Source: Gemmatimonadales bacterium (lineage in GTDB: Bacteria; Gemmatimonadota; Gemmatimonadetes; Longimicrobiales; Gaopeijiaceae). Taken from it: a stretch of 64,000 nucleotides of DNA. The DNA is taken from positions 1-64,000 of the forward strand of contig REBS01000067.1 in NCBI GenBank assembly GCA_007692605.1. Reading direction: 5' to 3'. Below the pieces are notes generated by a model that saw nothing but the letters and a program-made list of their open reading frames with translations, made no database searches and was not told where the DNA came from. The translations under genes and the position numbers were made by a program. Each line of letters opens with the position of its first letter. Position 1 is the first letter of the stretch. Below, piece by piece: positions 55,239-64,000 of the stretch.

Positions 55239-57818
55239 ATGCTCGCTACGAAGGGGAAAGGCCGGACAACTCGAGCCGGTGGCTTCGCGCTGCTGCTGGC
55301 GGCCGTACTGATGCTTCCAACCACTCCGGTCTCGGGAATGCAGGTGGAGCTCCCCGAACCGGTGGTGAGCGGCACCGTCAGCAACGCGGCGACCGGTGAG
55401 CCGATCGCCGGTGCCCTCGTCCGCCTCCTCGACCCCTCCGAAGAGCAGGTTCGCTCGCACCTGACGGGTCCGGACGGCCGCTTCTCCTTTCGTGCTCCTT
55501 CTCCCGGCAGCTGGACGGTCGCGGTGACCCGGCTCGGGTTTGCGGGGACCCGTTCGGAGCCGCTGGAGCTGTCCGAGGGTGAGCTTCGCACCCTCGAGTT
55601 CACGATCGCCTCCGCTCCGATCGCCCTCGAGGCCGTCGATGTCGCGGCGGCCGCCACGGACCTCTGCCGTCGGCTCGACCCCGAGGAAGGGAGCCTTCTC
55701 GCCCGGCTCTGGCAGGAGGCCCGCAGTGCGCTCCTCGTCCTGGCCTGGGCCGAGGCCGAGGAGCGCTACGAATTTCAGATGGTCCGGTGGGAGCGGTCGA
55801 TCGACCTGATCGCCGATCGGGTCGAAGAGGAGTCCCGGGGCGCCGAGGTCCGGTCACTCCATCCCTTCGAGACCGCTCCGGTCGCGGAGCTTCTCGAGGA
55901 GGGGTGGATCCGCCCGACCGAGACTTCCGGCGTCTACGACTACTACGGGCTCGATGCGGCGACGCTGCTCTCGAACGAATTCCAGGACGCGCACTGCTTC
56001 GAGATCCGGGCGGATTCCGAGGCGACCGGCCGCGTCGGACTCGCCTTCGAGCCGGTTCGGCGGGCCGATCGGCCGGGGGTCCGGGGGGTGCTCTGGCTCG
56101 ATCGCGAGACCGCCGCCCTGGAGCAGCTCGTGTTCGAGTACACCTTTCACCCGCACGAGCCCCCGATTCCCCCGGAGCTCTTCTCGATCTTCAACGGTGA
56201 GGTGGAGTTTCGAGGGCTCCCCGACGGGGGATGGGTCGTGGATCGCTGGACCCTGAGAATGCCGCAGTATCGCCTGCAGGCGGGAAGTGGGTATCGCTCG
56301 ATCGCCGGCATCGAGCGCGGGTTCACCGGACGCTTCAGCGACGTGGTCGACGAGCTGCCCTCGTGGTGGAGGGACCTGGTGCGGGACGTCGGCTTCGGTA
56401 GTGTCGAGGAGGGTGGGGAGCTGCTCGGGATCCGGACTCCGGGGGGCGAGTACCTGCCCGCGCGTGAACGTGCGGCGCTCGAGGGCGTGGTGACCGACTC
56501 GACCCGGGCCCGGGGTCTCGAGGGCGCCGAGGTCCACCTGGTGGGAACCGACTACACGGCGCGGACGGACCGAAGGGGTCAGTTCCTGCTCGAGGTGCCG
56601 CTGGACGGCAACTACCTGGTGAACTTCACGCATCCCCGGCTCGACACCCTCGGCATCGAGGCGCTTCCCGCGGGCGAGGTCTCGCTCCGCAGGGGAGAGA
56701 CCGAACGCATCGAGCTCGGTGTGCCCACGGAGCGGACCCTGGTCGCGCTGGCGTGCGAGCGGGAGCCCGGGGTCGGGAGCGACGGGATCCTCTGGGGGCG
56801 GGTGCTGGAGCCCACTCTCGAGGATCCCCTCACGGGGGTGTCGGTCTACCTGCGCCCGGAGGTGGAGGGGGATCCCGACGTCGCGGATCCCGAGGTGGGG
56901 GTGCCGGCGCAGCTCCAGACCGTGACCGACGCCGACGGCCGCTACCGCTTCTGCTCGGTCCCCCCCGACCTCCGGTACCGGGCCGAAGCCGAACTGCTGG
57001 GAGTACAGGGAGACCGTCGAGGGGTTCGTCTGGCCCCGGGGGCCGTGGTCTCGATGGACCTGTCGATCCGGATGGGGACGGTCGGTGAGCTGCGCGGCGT
57101 CGTCCGTGAAGGCGAGACCGGCCCCCCGGTGCCCCAGGCCACCGTGATCGCCCGGGGACGGGGAGAGGCACGCACCGTCACGACCGACGCCGAGGGTCGC
57201 TTCGTCCTCTCGGAGCTGCCCTCGGGGTCGTACGAGCTGCAGGTGAACCACGTCGCCTTCCGCACCCTCGATGCTGACGTCGAGGTGGAGGGGGCGGGGC
57301 GCACGACCCGGGTGACCGTGCGGCTGCTCCGCGATGCCATCGCCCTGGACCCGATCGAGGTCGAGGTCGAGGCGCGACCGACCTGGGGTCCCCTGGCCGA
57401 CGTCTATGACCGGCGCGAGCAGATGGAGCGCCTCGGTATCGGCAACTTCTTCGACCGCCGGCAGATCGAGGAGGCGGGGACGAACCGGGTGTCCAGCCTC
57501 GTGGCGCGGCTCCCGGGGGTCCGGACCGTGCCGGTCGCCGGCCGGGGAGCCGGGAGCTCGGAGCTGAGGGTCCACCGCACCCGCGACTGTGCTCCCTCGC
57601 TGTACGTCGATGGCCAACGGATGATGCTCAACCCCTCGGCCGACACCGGACTCGAAGACGGCGATGACATGACCGAGACGATCGACGACCTCATGCCGCT
57701 GTCGTGGATCGAGATGATCGAGGTCTACCGGAGCCTGGCCCAGCTTCCGGGCGAGTTCGCCGACAACAATGCGAGGGTCTGCGGTGCGATCGCGGTGTGG
57801 ACCCGCCGGGGCCACTGA
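55239..57818 (+). CDS. Exported protein with carboxypeptidase-regulatory repeats and a C-terminal TonB-plug domain
   Basis: The 859-residue protein has a signal peptide (FALLLAAVLMLPTTPVSG), a first carboxypeptidase-regulatory-like domain (about 40-125; VSGTVSNAATGEPIAGA), a long central domain, and two or three further such domains (VLEPTLEDPLTGVSVYL; GVVREGETGPPVPQATV). A plug-like segment (about 720-855; TNRVSSLVARLPGVRTV, SLYVDGQRM) ends the protein with no outer-membrane beta-barrel behind it. Such barrel-less plug proteins recur in some phyla; a role in surface or receptor complexes is inferred. The ATG follows a GGAGGGCGGGAG ribosome binding site. Confidence 0.72.
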   Translation: MLATKGKGRTTRAGGFALLLAAVLMLPTTPVSGMQVELPEPVVSGTVSNAATGEPIAGALVRLLDPSEEQVRSHLTGPDGRFSFRAPSPGSWTVAVTRLGFAGTRSEPLELSEGELRTLEFTIASAPIALEAVDVAAAATDLCRRLDPEEGSLLARLWQEARSALLVLAWAEAEERYEFQMVRWERSIDLIADRVEEESRGAEVRSLHPFETAPVAELLEEGWIRPTETSGVYDYYGLDAATLLSNEFQDAHCFEIRADSEATGRVGLAFEPVRRADRPGVRGVLWLDRETAALEQLVFEYTFHPHEPPIPPELFSIFNGEVEFRGLPDGGWVVDRWTLRMPQYRLQAGSGYRSIAGIERGFTGRFSDVVDELPSWWRDLVRDVGFGSVEEGGELLGIRTPGGEYLPARERAALEGVVTDSTRARGLEGAEVHLVGTDYTARTDRRGQFLLEVPLDGNYLVNFTHPRLDTLGIEALPAGEVSLRRGETERIELGVPTERTLVALACEREPGVGSDGILWGRVLEPTLEDPLTGVSVYLRPEVEGDPDVADPEVGVPAQLQTVTDADGRYRFCSVPPDLRYRAEAELLGVQGDRRGVRLAPGAVVSMDLSIRMGTVGELRGVVREGETGPPVPQATVIARGRGEARTVTTDAEGRFVLSELPSGSYELQVNHVAFRTLDADVEVEGAGRTTRVTVRLLRDAIALDPIEVEVEARPTWGPLADVYDRREQMERLGIGNFFDRRQIEEAGTNRVSSLVARLPGVRTVPVAGRGAGSSELRVHRTRDCAPSLYVDGQRMMLNPSADTGLEDGDDMTETIDDLMPLSWIEMIEVYRSLAQLPGEFADNNARVCGAIAVWTRRGH

Positions 57819-57819
57819 G

Positions 57820-57837
57820 CCGGGACGCTCATCCCGG
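57820..57837 (+). terminator. Possible terminator hairpin after the plug-domain gene
   Basis: CCGGGA (57820-57825) and TCCCGG (57832-57837) pair perfectly around a 6-base loop, 2 bases after the stop codon. A C-rich, not T-rich, tract follows. Confidence 0.35.
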
Positions 57838-57915
57838 TCCTCACCCCCCCTTCGTCGCGACCCTGCGTTTCCCATCCGAGGTCGCCCTGCCGGTGTCGAG
57901 CGGTGGGCGTTGGGC

Positions 57916-59277
57916 TCACAGCCCCGACGCCCGCAGATCCGCCAGCTCGTCGATGTCGTTGAGAACGTCGAGTTCCGAAGTTCGGAGCCCCTGGGTCCGG
58001 ATGCGGTCGCCAGTCTGGGCGAGAACTCGCTCGGTACTCCAGTCGATCCCCCGGAACAGCTCTGCCCGGGGGGCTCTCACGCCGATCAGGTAATAGCCCC
58101 CATCTTCCGCCGGCCCGATCACGACGTCCTGTCCGCCTTCGAGTCGGCGGAAGGCGTCGTGGACTTCGTCGGGGCCGAGATCCGGGGTGTCGGTGCCGAC
58201 GACACAGACCCCGGCCGGGCGCTGCGGCATCGCGAACGCCTCCCGGATCGCAGCGTGCATCCGGGCTCCCAGATCGCCCCCGGCCTGCGGCAGCCACTCG
58301 AGACCCTCGGTGCCGAGCCAGTCCTCCATTTCGGGTCTCGCCTCGTCCGGTGAGAAACAGACCACGGTCCGCCAGGGTCCGTTACGAAGTCCGTCGACGA
58401 CGCTGCGTCCCATCGACCGATAGAGTCGGGTGGCCTCGGCCGTCCCGATGTCCCGGGCGAGGCGTGTCTTGACGGTTCCGGGACGGGGGGCCTTGGCGAA
58501 GATCAGGAGGGTGCGCCGCGAGGTGGCGTCCCCTCGCTCCCCATTCCCGTCCGGATAGAAGCGAGCCAGTCGGCGCGGGGGAAGCCCTGCCAGGTAGAGG
58601 GTCATGAGGAGGGCGTTTCGCACCCAGCCGCGAATCGGGCCGGCGCGGTCGTAGCGCCGAAGGCTCGTCGGGAGATCCGCGTCGATCCGGGCGACACCGG
58701 AGTGGCGACGCAGCCGGCGGATCATCTCGACGTCCTCCATGAGGGGGAGCTGTGGATAGCCTCCCACGGCCTCGAAGCGCCGGCGGGAGACGAGGAGCCC
58801 CTGGTCGCCGTAGGCCAGGCCACTGATCCGCTCCCGCGCCGCCTGGCCGACCTCGAGGATCCGACCGTACCAGCGTCGCTCCCGGACTGCGAAGCGAAAG
58901 GTCGCGGTCTCGGAGCGCGGGGGGGAGGCGAGCCACTGCTCGAGTGCGCTCCGGGCGGGGGCCGGGAGCCTGGAGTCCGCATGGAGGAAGAGGAGCCAGT
59001 CGCCGTCGGCGGCCCACGCCCCCCGGTTCAGCTGAAGGGCCCTTCCCGGTCGGGAATGAAGCACGCGGACACCCGCGGACTCGGCGAGCTCCGGGGTGCC
59101 ATCCCCGGATCCGCCGTCCACCACGATCACCCGGCTGGGGGAGATCAGCTCCGACAGGTCGCCCAGCAGGTCGGGAAGGAACGTCGCCTCGTTCAGCGTC
59201 GGAATCACGACGTGAAGGGATTCGAGAGCGGGGGGTTGCTCGCGAAGGGGGTCGGCGTCGGTTCGGGGCGAGGTCAA
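57916..59277 (-). CDS. Fused family-2 glycosyltransferase (TIGR04283-like) and DUF2064/TIGR04282-like transferase
   Basis: The 453-residue protein joins two transferases that are usually separate genes. Residues about 20-235 are a GT2 domain of the TIGR04283 type (VVIPTLNEATFLPDLL, VDGGSGDGT, FLHADSRLP, MEDVEMIRRLRR). Residues about 255-453 match the TIGR04282/DUF2064 type (LLIFAKAPRPGTVKTRLA, GTDTPDLGPDEV, GPAEDGGYYLIG). In other bacteria these two are associated with a radical-SAM/selenodomain protein and with arsenosugar synthesis; no such gene is next to it. The start is TTG and overlaps the DUF547 gene stop. It is convergent with the plug-domain gene. Confidence 0.8.
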   Translation of the reverse strand: MTSPRTDADPLREQPPALESLHVVIPTLNEATFLPDLLGDLSELISPSRVIVVDGGSGDGTPELAESAGVRVLHSRPGRALQLNRGAWAADGDWLLFLHADSRLPAPARSALEQWLASPPRSETATFRFAVRERRWYGRILEVGQAARERISGLAYGDQGLLVSRRRFEAVGGYPQLPLMEDVEMIRRLRRHSGVARIDADLPTSLRRYDRAGPIRGWVRNALLMTLYLAGLPPRRLARFYPDGNGERGDATSRRTLLIFAKAPRPGTVKTRLARDIGTAEATRLYRSMGRSVVDGLRNGPWRTVVCFSPDEARPEMEDWLGTEGLEWLPQAGGDLGARMHAAIREAFAMPQRPAGVCVVGTDTPDLGPDEVHDAFRRLEGGQDVVIGPAEDGGYYLIGVRAPRAELFRGIDWSTERVLAQTGDRIRTQGLRTSELDVLNDIDELADLRASGL

Positions 59278-60176
59278 CGCGGGATGTCGTTCAGGGTCCA
59301 GTCGTACTCGAAGAACTCCACACGGGCGTCGCCGCGACGCAGGAGTTCCGCCCGGGAATCGTCGAGATACGGCTGGAAGAACTGCTTGAGGCCCGACGTG
59401 CCGCCGAAGTCTTCGGCGTACCAGTCCAGCACCTTGTTCAGGGTCAGGACCGGAGGCGGGCCCGGTTCGAGCCGGAAGTGGTCGGGCTGCTCCATGAGGT
59501 ATTCGACGGCCCGATCGAGCTGACTTTCGAGCTCGTCGCCCCGATAGGCCTCGGGCCAGAGGACCGGACAGCTCCGGGCGGCACAGTTGACCGCGAAGTG
59601 GATCCTGGGCTCGTCGAAGCGGGGTCGGATGATCTCGTGCTCGATCTCGTCCTGGGAGCGGTCGGCTCCGGCGACCGGGCAGTGGTCACGCGAGAACACG
59701 TCGCGAATCTGCCAGACCGAGTTGTCGGGATAGCCCGCCACCCGGTTTCGGATTCCTCCGAAGAGACCGACGCCCCCCGGCTCGATCGGGTAGTGGTCGA
59801 TCACCAGTTTCAGCATGCATGCGTTGTAGGCGTTGATCCAGAAGGCGAGCTGCTCCTCGTCGGACGCCGACTCGAGCACGCCCGGGTCGGTGCGTGCCAG
59901 TTCATCGATGTAGCCGTCGAGTGCCTGGCGCTCGTCCTGCAGGCGCGCGTAATCCACGAGGGGCACCCGGACGACCTCGGCCAGGAGGTGCGTGAAGCGC
60001 TGGTGGTCGGGTATCGCGCCGGGCACCTCCCCTTCGGCGTATGGGGGCGTAGCGTCGGCGGTGGCGGCGTCGGAGGAGCCTCCGAACGCGAGGACCCCGA
60101 CCCCGATCAGGGCGAGGATGGCGAGGATTCCTGTGGCGGCGGCAGATTGCGGTTTCATGGATCGGTCGGGGCTCAT
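59274..60176 (-). CDS. DUF547 domain protein, exported
   Basis: The 300-residue protein starts with a probable signal anchor (GILAILALIGVGVLAF) and contains the DUF547 core AFWINAYNACMLKLVIDHY with conserved Asn and Cys, followed by a second Cys cluster (NCAARSCPVL). DUF547 proteins look like papain-like-fold peptidases of unknown substrate; the function here is not known. The ATG at 60176 (or 60158) begins just ahead of the signal segment. It is directly upstream of the glycosyltransferase fusion and overlaps it by 4 bases. Confidence 0.82.
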   Translation of the reverse strand: MSPDRSMKPQSAAATGILAILALIGVGVLAFGGSSDAATADATPPYAEGEVPGAIPDHQRFTHLLAEVVRVPLVDYARLQDERQALDGYIDELARTDPGVLESASDEEQLAFWINAYNACMLKLVIDHYPIEPGGVGLFGGIRNRVAGYPDNSVWQIRDVFSRDHCPVAGADRSQDEIEHEIIRPRFDEPRIHFAVNCAARSCPVLWPEAYRGDELESQLDRAVEYLMEQPDHFRLEPGPPPVLTLNKVLDWYAEDFGGTSGLKQFFQPYLDDSRAELLRRGDARVEFFEYDWTLNDIPR

Positions 60177-60618
60177 CGGGGTCGAAGGAGGCTCACGGAG
60201 TGATGGATACCCGAAGGCGGATCGGTTGCTCCCACGGTTGGTGGGATGTCGGGACCGCGTGCCGGACTGGACGCGTTCGTCTACGCGCGTCTGTCCAAGT
60301 GCGTCTGTCTGAAGAAGACGTCGGACGGGCGCGGCGGTTCCCCGGGGGCTGGGTTTTCCACCCCGAAGGCGGGTCGGGGGGAGGCGTTCTTCGGATTCGC
60401 CGAGGAATATGCCCCGATCAGGCATGGAGGCGCCCCCTCTTCCTGCCGATGATTCCGGTCCCGCAACCCGGGTCCCGCGGGTGCGTTGCCCTGCACCCCT
60501 TTCGTATTATCTTCGGGTGCCGTACCTTCCGGAGTTGCGGGTCGAAACGACATTGAGTTGAACGATCATTCCCAGAACCGGGAGGTCCGACATCGGACGC
60601 TCCCTGAAGAGAGGCGAG
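60177..60618. other. Long intergenic region before recA
   Basis: These 442 bases between the divergent DUF547 gene and recA contain no gene I can support. A TATTAT -10-like box lies at 60505-60510, and a small hairpin GGGTGC/GCACCC (60479-60484/60493-60498) just before it, but no good -35 box fits at 16-18 bases. A GAGAGG ribosome binding site precedes the recA ATG. I saw no LexA-type box that I would trust. Confidence 0.5.
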
Positions 60619-61674
60619 ATGGCGACGGCGGAGATCAGCGAGCAGAAGCAGAAGGACCTGGACACGGCGCTGAAACAGATCGAACGGGCCCACGGGAAGG
60701 GTGCGATCATGCGCATGGGCGTCGATGGAGCCCAGGTGCAGATTCCCGCCATTCCGACCGGCGCGGTCAACCTCGATGCCGCCATCGGCGTGGGCGGGGT
60801 CCCGCGGGGCCGGATTTCCGAGATCTACGGCCCGGAGTCGTCCGGAAAGACGACGCTCTGCCTGCACGTGATCGCGAACGCGCAGAAGATGGGGGGCGTC
60901 GCGGCCTTCATCGACGCCGAGCACGCCCTCGACATCCAGTATGCCCGGAAGCTGCACGTCGACGTCGACAACCTGCTCGTGGCGCAGCCCGATACCGGGG
61001 AGCAGGCGCTCGAGATCGCCGAGGCGCTGATCCGCTCCAACGCCGTGGACGTGGTCGTCATCGACTCGGTTGCCGCACTCGTCCCCCGGGCCGAGATCGA
61101 AGGGGAGATGGGAGACACCCACGTGGGGCTGCAGGCCCGGCTGATGAGCCAGGCGCTCCGCAAGCTGACGGGAGCCGTGAACCGCTCCCACACCTCGGTG
61201 ATCTTCACGAACCAGATCCGCGAGAAGGTCGGCGTCATGTTCGGGAGCCCCGAAACGACATCGGGTGGCCGCGCGCTCAAGTTCTACGCGTCACTCCGCC
61301 TCGACATCCGCCGGATCGGCGCCATCAAGGACGGACAGGACCTGGTGGGCAACCGGACCCGCGTGAAGGTGGTCAAGAACAAGTGCGCGCCCCCCTTCAA
61401 GCAGGCGGAGTTCGACATCATGTACAACGAGGGGATCTCGCACACCGGCCTCCTCCTGGATCTCGGATCGGAACTCGACATCGTCGAGAAGTCCGGTGCG
61501 TGGTATTCGTATGGAGAGCTCCGTCTCGGCCAGGGCAAGGAGAACTCGCGCCAGTTCCTCCTCGACAATCCCGACGTGATCGACGAGATCGACCGCAAGG
61601 TGCGGGCGGCGCTCGAGCTGCCGGGGGCGGTGGATCCCGCGGAGGAGACGTCGGACGAAGAGTCCGAGGACTGA
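60619..61674 (+). CDS. recA: Recombinase A
   Basis: RecA forms filaments on single-stranded DNA for strand exchange and SOS induction. The 351-residue protein has Walker [10 protein letters not shown] (71-79), the FIDAEHALD segment, Walker B ([10 protein letters not shown]), the L2-region sequence and an acidic C-terminus ending [10 protein letters not shown]. The length and motifs are standard. It is followed by a clear terminator and alaS; recX, often between recA and alaS, is absent. Confidence 0.97.
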   Translation: MATAEISEQKQKDLDTALKQIERAHGKGAIMRMGVDGAQVQIPAIPTGAVNLDAAIGVGGVPRGRISEIYGPESSGKTTLCLHVIANAQKMGGVAAFIDAEHALDIQYARKLHVDVDNLLVAQPDTGEQALEIAEALIRSNAVDVVVIDSVAALVPRAEIEGEMGDTHVGLQARLMSQALRKLTGAVNRSHTSVIFTNQIREKVGVMFGSPETTSGGRALKFYASLRLDIRRIGAIKDGQDLVGNRTRVKVVKNKCAPPFKQAEFDIMYNEGISHTGLLLDLGSELDIVEKSGAWYSYGELRLGQGKENSRQFLLDNPDVIDEIDRKVRAALELPGAVDPAEETSDEESED

Positions 61675-61711
61675 GCACCGTCCCGGCCTCAAGCCGAGGC
61701 GAAGCAGGTGG

Positions 61712-61746
61712 GGGGAACGTCCGGTGGCGTTCCCCTCTTCTCTGTT
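61712..61746 (+). terminator. Rho-independent terminator of recA
   Basis: GGGGAACG (61712-61719) and CGTTCCCC (61728-61735) form a perfect 8-bp stem with an 8-base loop, followed by TCTTCTCTGTT. It is placed 38 bases after the recA stop. Confidence 0.75.
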
Positions 61747-61881
61747 GGGCGAATGGCCGGAATCTCATTATCTTGCCCACTCGAACGAAGACGGTCCGCA
61801 GCACCGACCATCGGTGCGTTTCGTTCCGGGTGAATGCCGGGGACGAGGGGTGGACGGTCGCACGCCGTCTCAGGATAAGCT

Positions 61882-64000
61882 ATGAAGGCCTCTGAAATTC
61901 GCCGCCGTTTCCTGGACTACTTTCAGCTGCGTGGCCACGAACTTCGGCCGAGCGCTCCGCTGATCCCGTCCGACGATCCGACGCTCCTGTTCACGAATGC
62001 CGGGATGGTGCCCTTCAAGCGGATCTTCCTGGGCGAGGAGTCGGTGCCCTGGGATCGCGCCGTGACCTCGCAGAAGTGCGTTCGCGCGGGGGGCAAGCAC
62101 AACGACCTGGAGCAGGTGGGGGAGACGGCCCGGCATCACACCTTCTTCGAGATGCTCGGAAACTTCTCCTTCGGCGACTACTTCAAGCGGGACGCGATCC
62201 ATTTTGCCTGGGAGTTCCTGACCGGTGAGCTGGGACTGGACCCCGACCGGCTCTACGTGACGGTCCACCACAGCGACGACGAGGCCTTCGCCCTCTGGAC
62301 CGAGGTCGCGGGGATCGATCCCGCCCGGATCTACCGCCTGGGGGATCGCGACAACTTCTGGCAGATGGCCGATACCGGTCCCTGTGGGCCCTGCTCCGAG
62401 CTGCACTACGACCTGCGTCCCGAGGGGCAGCGGGGTCGGCCCGGACACGAAGAGTTCGAGGCGCTCGGGGAGGCTGGGGTGATCATGGAGCTGTGGAACC
62501 TCGTGTTCATGCAGTTCGACCGGGACGAAGAGGGCACCCTCCACCCGCTGCCGGCCCCCTCGATCGACACGGGGGCGGGGCTGGAGCGACTGGCCGCGGT
62601 CCTCCAGGAGGTGGACTCGAACTATCACACCGACCTCTTCATGCCCCTGATCGAGCGGGTCGCCAAGGTGGTGGACCGCCCGTACGATCCCGACGGGCCG
62701 AGAGGGGTGAGCTATCGGGTCCTGGCCGACCACGCCCGCGCCGTGACCTTTCTCCTGGCAGACGGGGTCTTCCCGTCGAACGAGGGGCGGGGTCACGTGC
62801 TGCGACGCATCCTGCGTCGGGGCGTACGTCACGCCTGGCTCCTCGGGCGCAGGGAGTCGACGCTGGCTGCGGTGGTCGAAGTGGTGATCGAGCAGATGGC
62901 CGGGGCCTACCCGGAGCTGCGCAGCCGGGCCGAGCACATCCTGGCCACCACTCGTGCCGAGGAGGAACGTTTCCTGGAGACCATCGAGGGGGGGATGGAT
63001 CTCTTTGGCGCCCTCGCCCCCGACCGGTCAGGATCGCCCGACAGGGAAGGGGATCCGGGGGACCCCGCGAGGATCTCCGGCGCCGATGCCTTCAAGCTCT
63101 ACGACACTTTCGGCTTCCCCCTCGACCTCACGCAGGTCATGGCCAGGGAGCGCGGATACGAGGTCGATGTCGAAGGCTTCGAGCGTCGGCTCGAGGAGCA
63201 GCGGGAGCGCAGCCGCGAGGACCGACGGGCCTCGGGGGTGGCAATGGACCGCGAGGAGGATCTGACGAAGTGGACGCTCCCTCGCGGAGAGGCGGCGCAG
63301 CGCTGGGTCGGATGGGAGGACTCGCGGGTCGAGACCGAGGTCGTCGCCTTCCGGGGGCCCGATGCCTCTCGTGTCGGGGTCATCCTGCGGGACAACCCGT
63401 TCTACATCGAGGCCGGGGGACAGGTCTCCGATCGAGGGGTCATTGCGGGAGAGGGTTGGTCTGTGGCCGTCGACGAGGTCCGCTCCGTCGAGGGTCGGAC
63501 CGCGCTCTTCGGGTCGGTCGACGACCCGGCCGCGTTCGCGGATGCCGCCGGTCGGGTTCCGGTCCCGGTCGAGGCCCGGGTTGCGGGGGAGCTCCGCCAC
63601 GACACGGAGCGAAACCACACCGCGACCCATCTGCTCCACGCAGCCCTTCGGGACGTGCTTGGCGAGCATGTGACGCAGCGGGGATCGCTCGTCACTCCTG
63701 ATCGCCTCCGCTTCGACTTCTCTCACCCCGGCCCCCTCTCCGACGAGGAGATCCGACGCATCGAAGCATGGGTCAACCGCGCGATCTGGGAGGACCACCC
63801 GGTGCAATGGGACATCGTCGGCCACCGGGAGGCGCTGGAGCGCGGGGCGATGGCGCTCTTCGGAGAAAAGTACGGCGACGAGGTCCGGGTCGTGGAGATT
63901 CCCGGACTCAGTCTCGAACTGTGCGGCGGGACCCACCTGAGACATACCTCGGAGGCGGGTCTCTTCAGGATCCTGAAGGAGTCCGGTGTGGCGTCGGGCG
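61882..64000 (+). CDS. alaS: Alanyl-tRNA synthetase, 3' end outside window
   Basis: AlaRS charges tRNA-Ala. The first 706 codons are present and the gene runs past base 64000. The start MKASEIRRRFLDYF fits the family, the class II motifs (GMVPFKRIFLG, ARHHTFFEMLGNFSFGDY) are intact, and the editing domain shows HTATHLLH (His579, His583) and ELCGGTHL (Cys681). An AGGA ribosome binding site precedes the ATG. It follows recA after a terminator, so it has its own transcription start. Confidence 0.96.
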   Translation, partial: MKASEIRRRFLDYFQLRGHELRPSAPLIPSDDPTLLFTNAGMVPFKRIFLGEESVPWDRAVTSQKCVRAGGKHNDLEQVGETARHHTFFEMLGNFSFGDYFKRDAIHFAWEFLTGELGLDPDRLYVTVHHSDDEAFALWTEVAGIDPARIYRLGDRDNFWQMADTGPCGPCSELHYDLRPEGQRGRPGHEEFEALGEAGVIMELWNLVFMQFDRDEEGTLHPLPAPSIDTGAGLERLAAVLQEVDSNYHTDLFMPLIERVAKVVDRPYDPDGPRGVSYRVLADHARAVTFLLADGVFPSNEGRGHVLRRILRRGVRHAWLLGRRESTLAAVVEVVIEQMAGAYPELRSRAEHILATTRAEEERFLETIEGGMDLFGALAPDRSGSPDREGDPGDPARISGADAFKLYDTFGFPLDLTQVMARERGYEVDVEGFERRLEEQRERSREDRRASGVAMDREEDLTKWTLPRGEAAQRWVGWEDSRVETEVVAFRGPDASRVGVILRDNPFYIEAGGQVSDRGVIAGEGWSVAVDEVRSVEGRTALFGSVDDPAAFADAAGRVPVPVEARVAGELRHDTERNHTATHLLHAALRDVLGEHVTQRGSLVTPDRLRFDFSHPGPLSDEEIRRIEAWVNRAIWEDHPVQWDIVGHREALERGAMALFGEKYGDEVRVVEIPGLSLELCGGTHLRHTSEAGLFRILKESGVASG

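Noticed and set aside
60177-60618. Possible small genes in the recA upstream gap
   Set aside because: Short frames exist on both strands but none has a ribosome binding site or conserved-looking sequence.

Overview
This 64 kb window is a gene-dense stretch of a high-GC bacterial chromosome, with about 57 protein genes. I see no rRNA, tRNA, CRISPR array, insertion sequence or prophage. The gene mix suggests a Gram-negative-type (diderm) bacterium: SurA-like chaperones, lipoproteins, a TonB plug-domain protein, FtsEX-EnvC and a system-I cytochrome c maturation cluster. A member of the Gemmatimonadota is a reasonable guess from the GC content and the proteins that carry carboxypeptidase-regulatory repeats plus a plug domain, but this is inference. 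The organism appears able to make c-type cytochromes and menaquinone/ubiquinone-type quinones.

Layout. 1-6.2 kb: 3' end of acs, a hexapeptide acyltransferase, guaB, a class V aminotransferase coupled to an MltD-like lytic transglycosylase. 6.2-10.2 kb (minus): ftsE-ftsX-envC-holB with its own promoter. 10.2-21.7 kb (minus): DUF6588-type protein, DUF58, BatA-like protein, mfd, two PpiC/SurA proteins and pdxA. 21.8-30.1 kb (plus): lepA, a PfkB kinase, a STAS-HATPase protein, a second STAS-like protein and a Cys/Met-metabolism PLP enzyme, all overlapping end to end; then nfu, mrp, a small protein and a SAM hydrolase. 30.1-34.7 kb (minus): an envelope operon headed by an ECF sigma factor and an anti-sigma factor with two zinc-binding modules, followed by a bactofilin-like membrane protein, an exported toast-rack-like protein and a small membrane protein. 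34.8-41.2 kb: menG/ubiE (plus), then mutM, purD, a universal stress protein, an M48 metallopeptidase and metB (minus). 41.4-47.3 kb (plus): glmM-type mutase, glmS, dtd, maf, glpK. 47.4-54.1 kb (plus): ccmE-ccmF-ccmI-like-ccmA-ccmB-ccmC-ccmD-like and threonine aldolase. 54.0-64 kb: two small minus-strand genes, a large exported plug-domain protein, a fused glycosyltransferase/DUF2064 protein with a DUF547 partner, recA and the start of alaS (cut by the window end).

The most interesting signal is regulatory. Three minus-strand promoters share a motif GAAAC-N16/17-CGTAGRGA. One precedes the ECF sigma gene, one lies between sigma and anti-sigma, and one precedes the M48 (HtpX-like) peptidase about 6 kb away. 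Together they look like an autoregulated envelope-stress regulon. Other notable points are a CcmE whose heme-binding His is replaced by Cys (CxxxY), a possible leaderless purD promoter whose -35 box sits in the loop of a 13-bp hairpin, and a translationally coupled HATPase/STAS signalling pair placed directly behind lepA.
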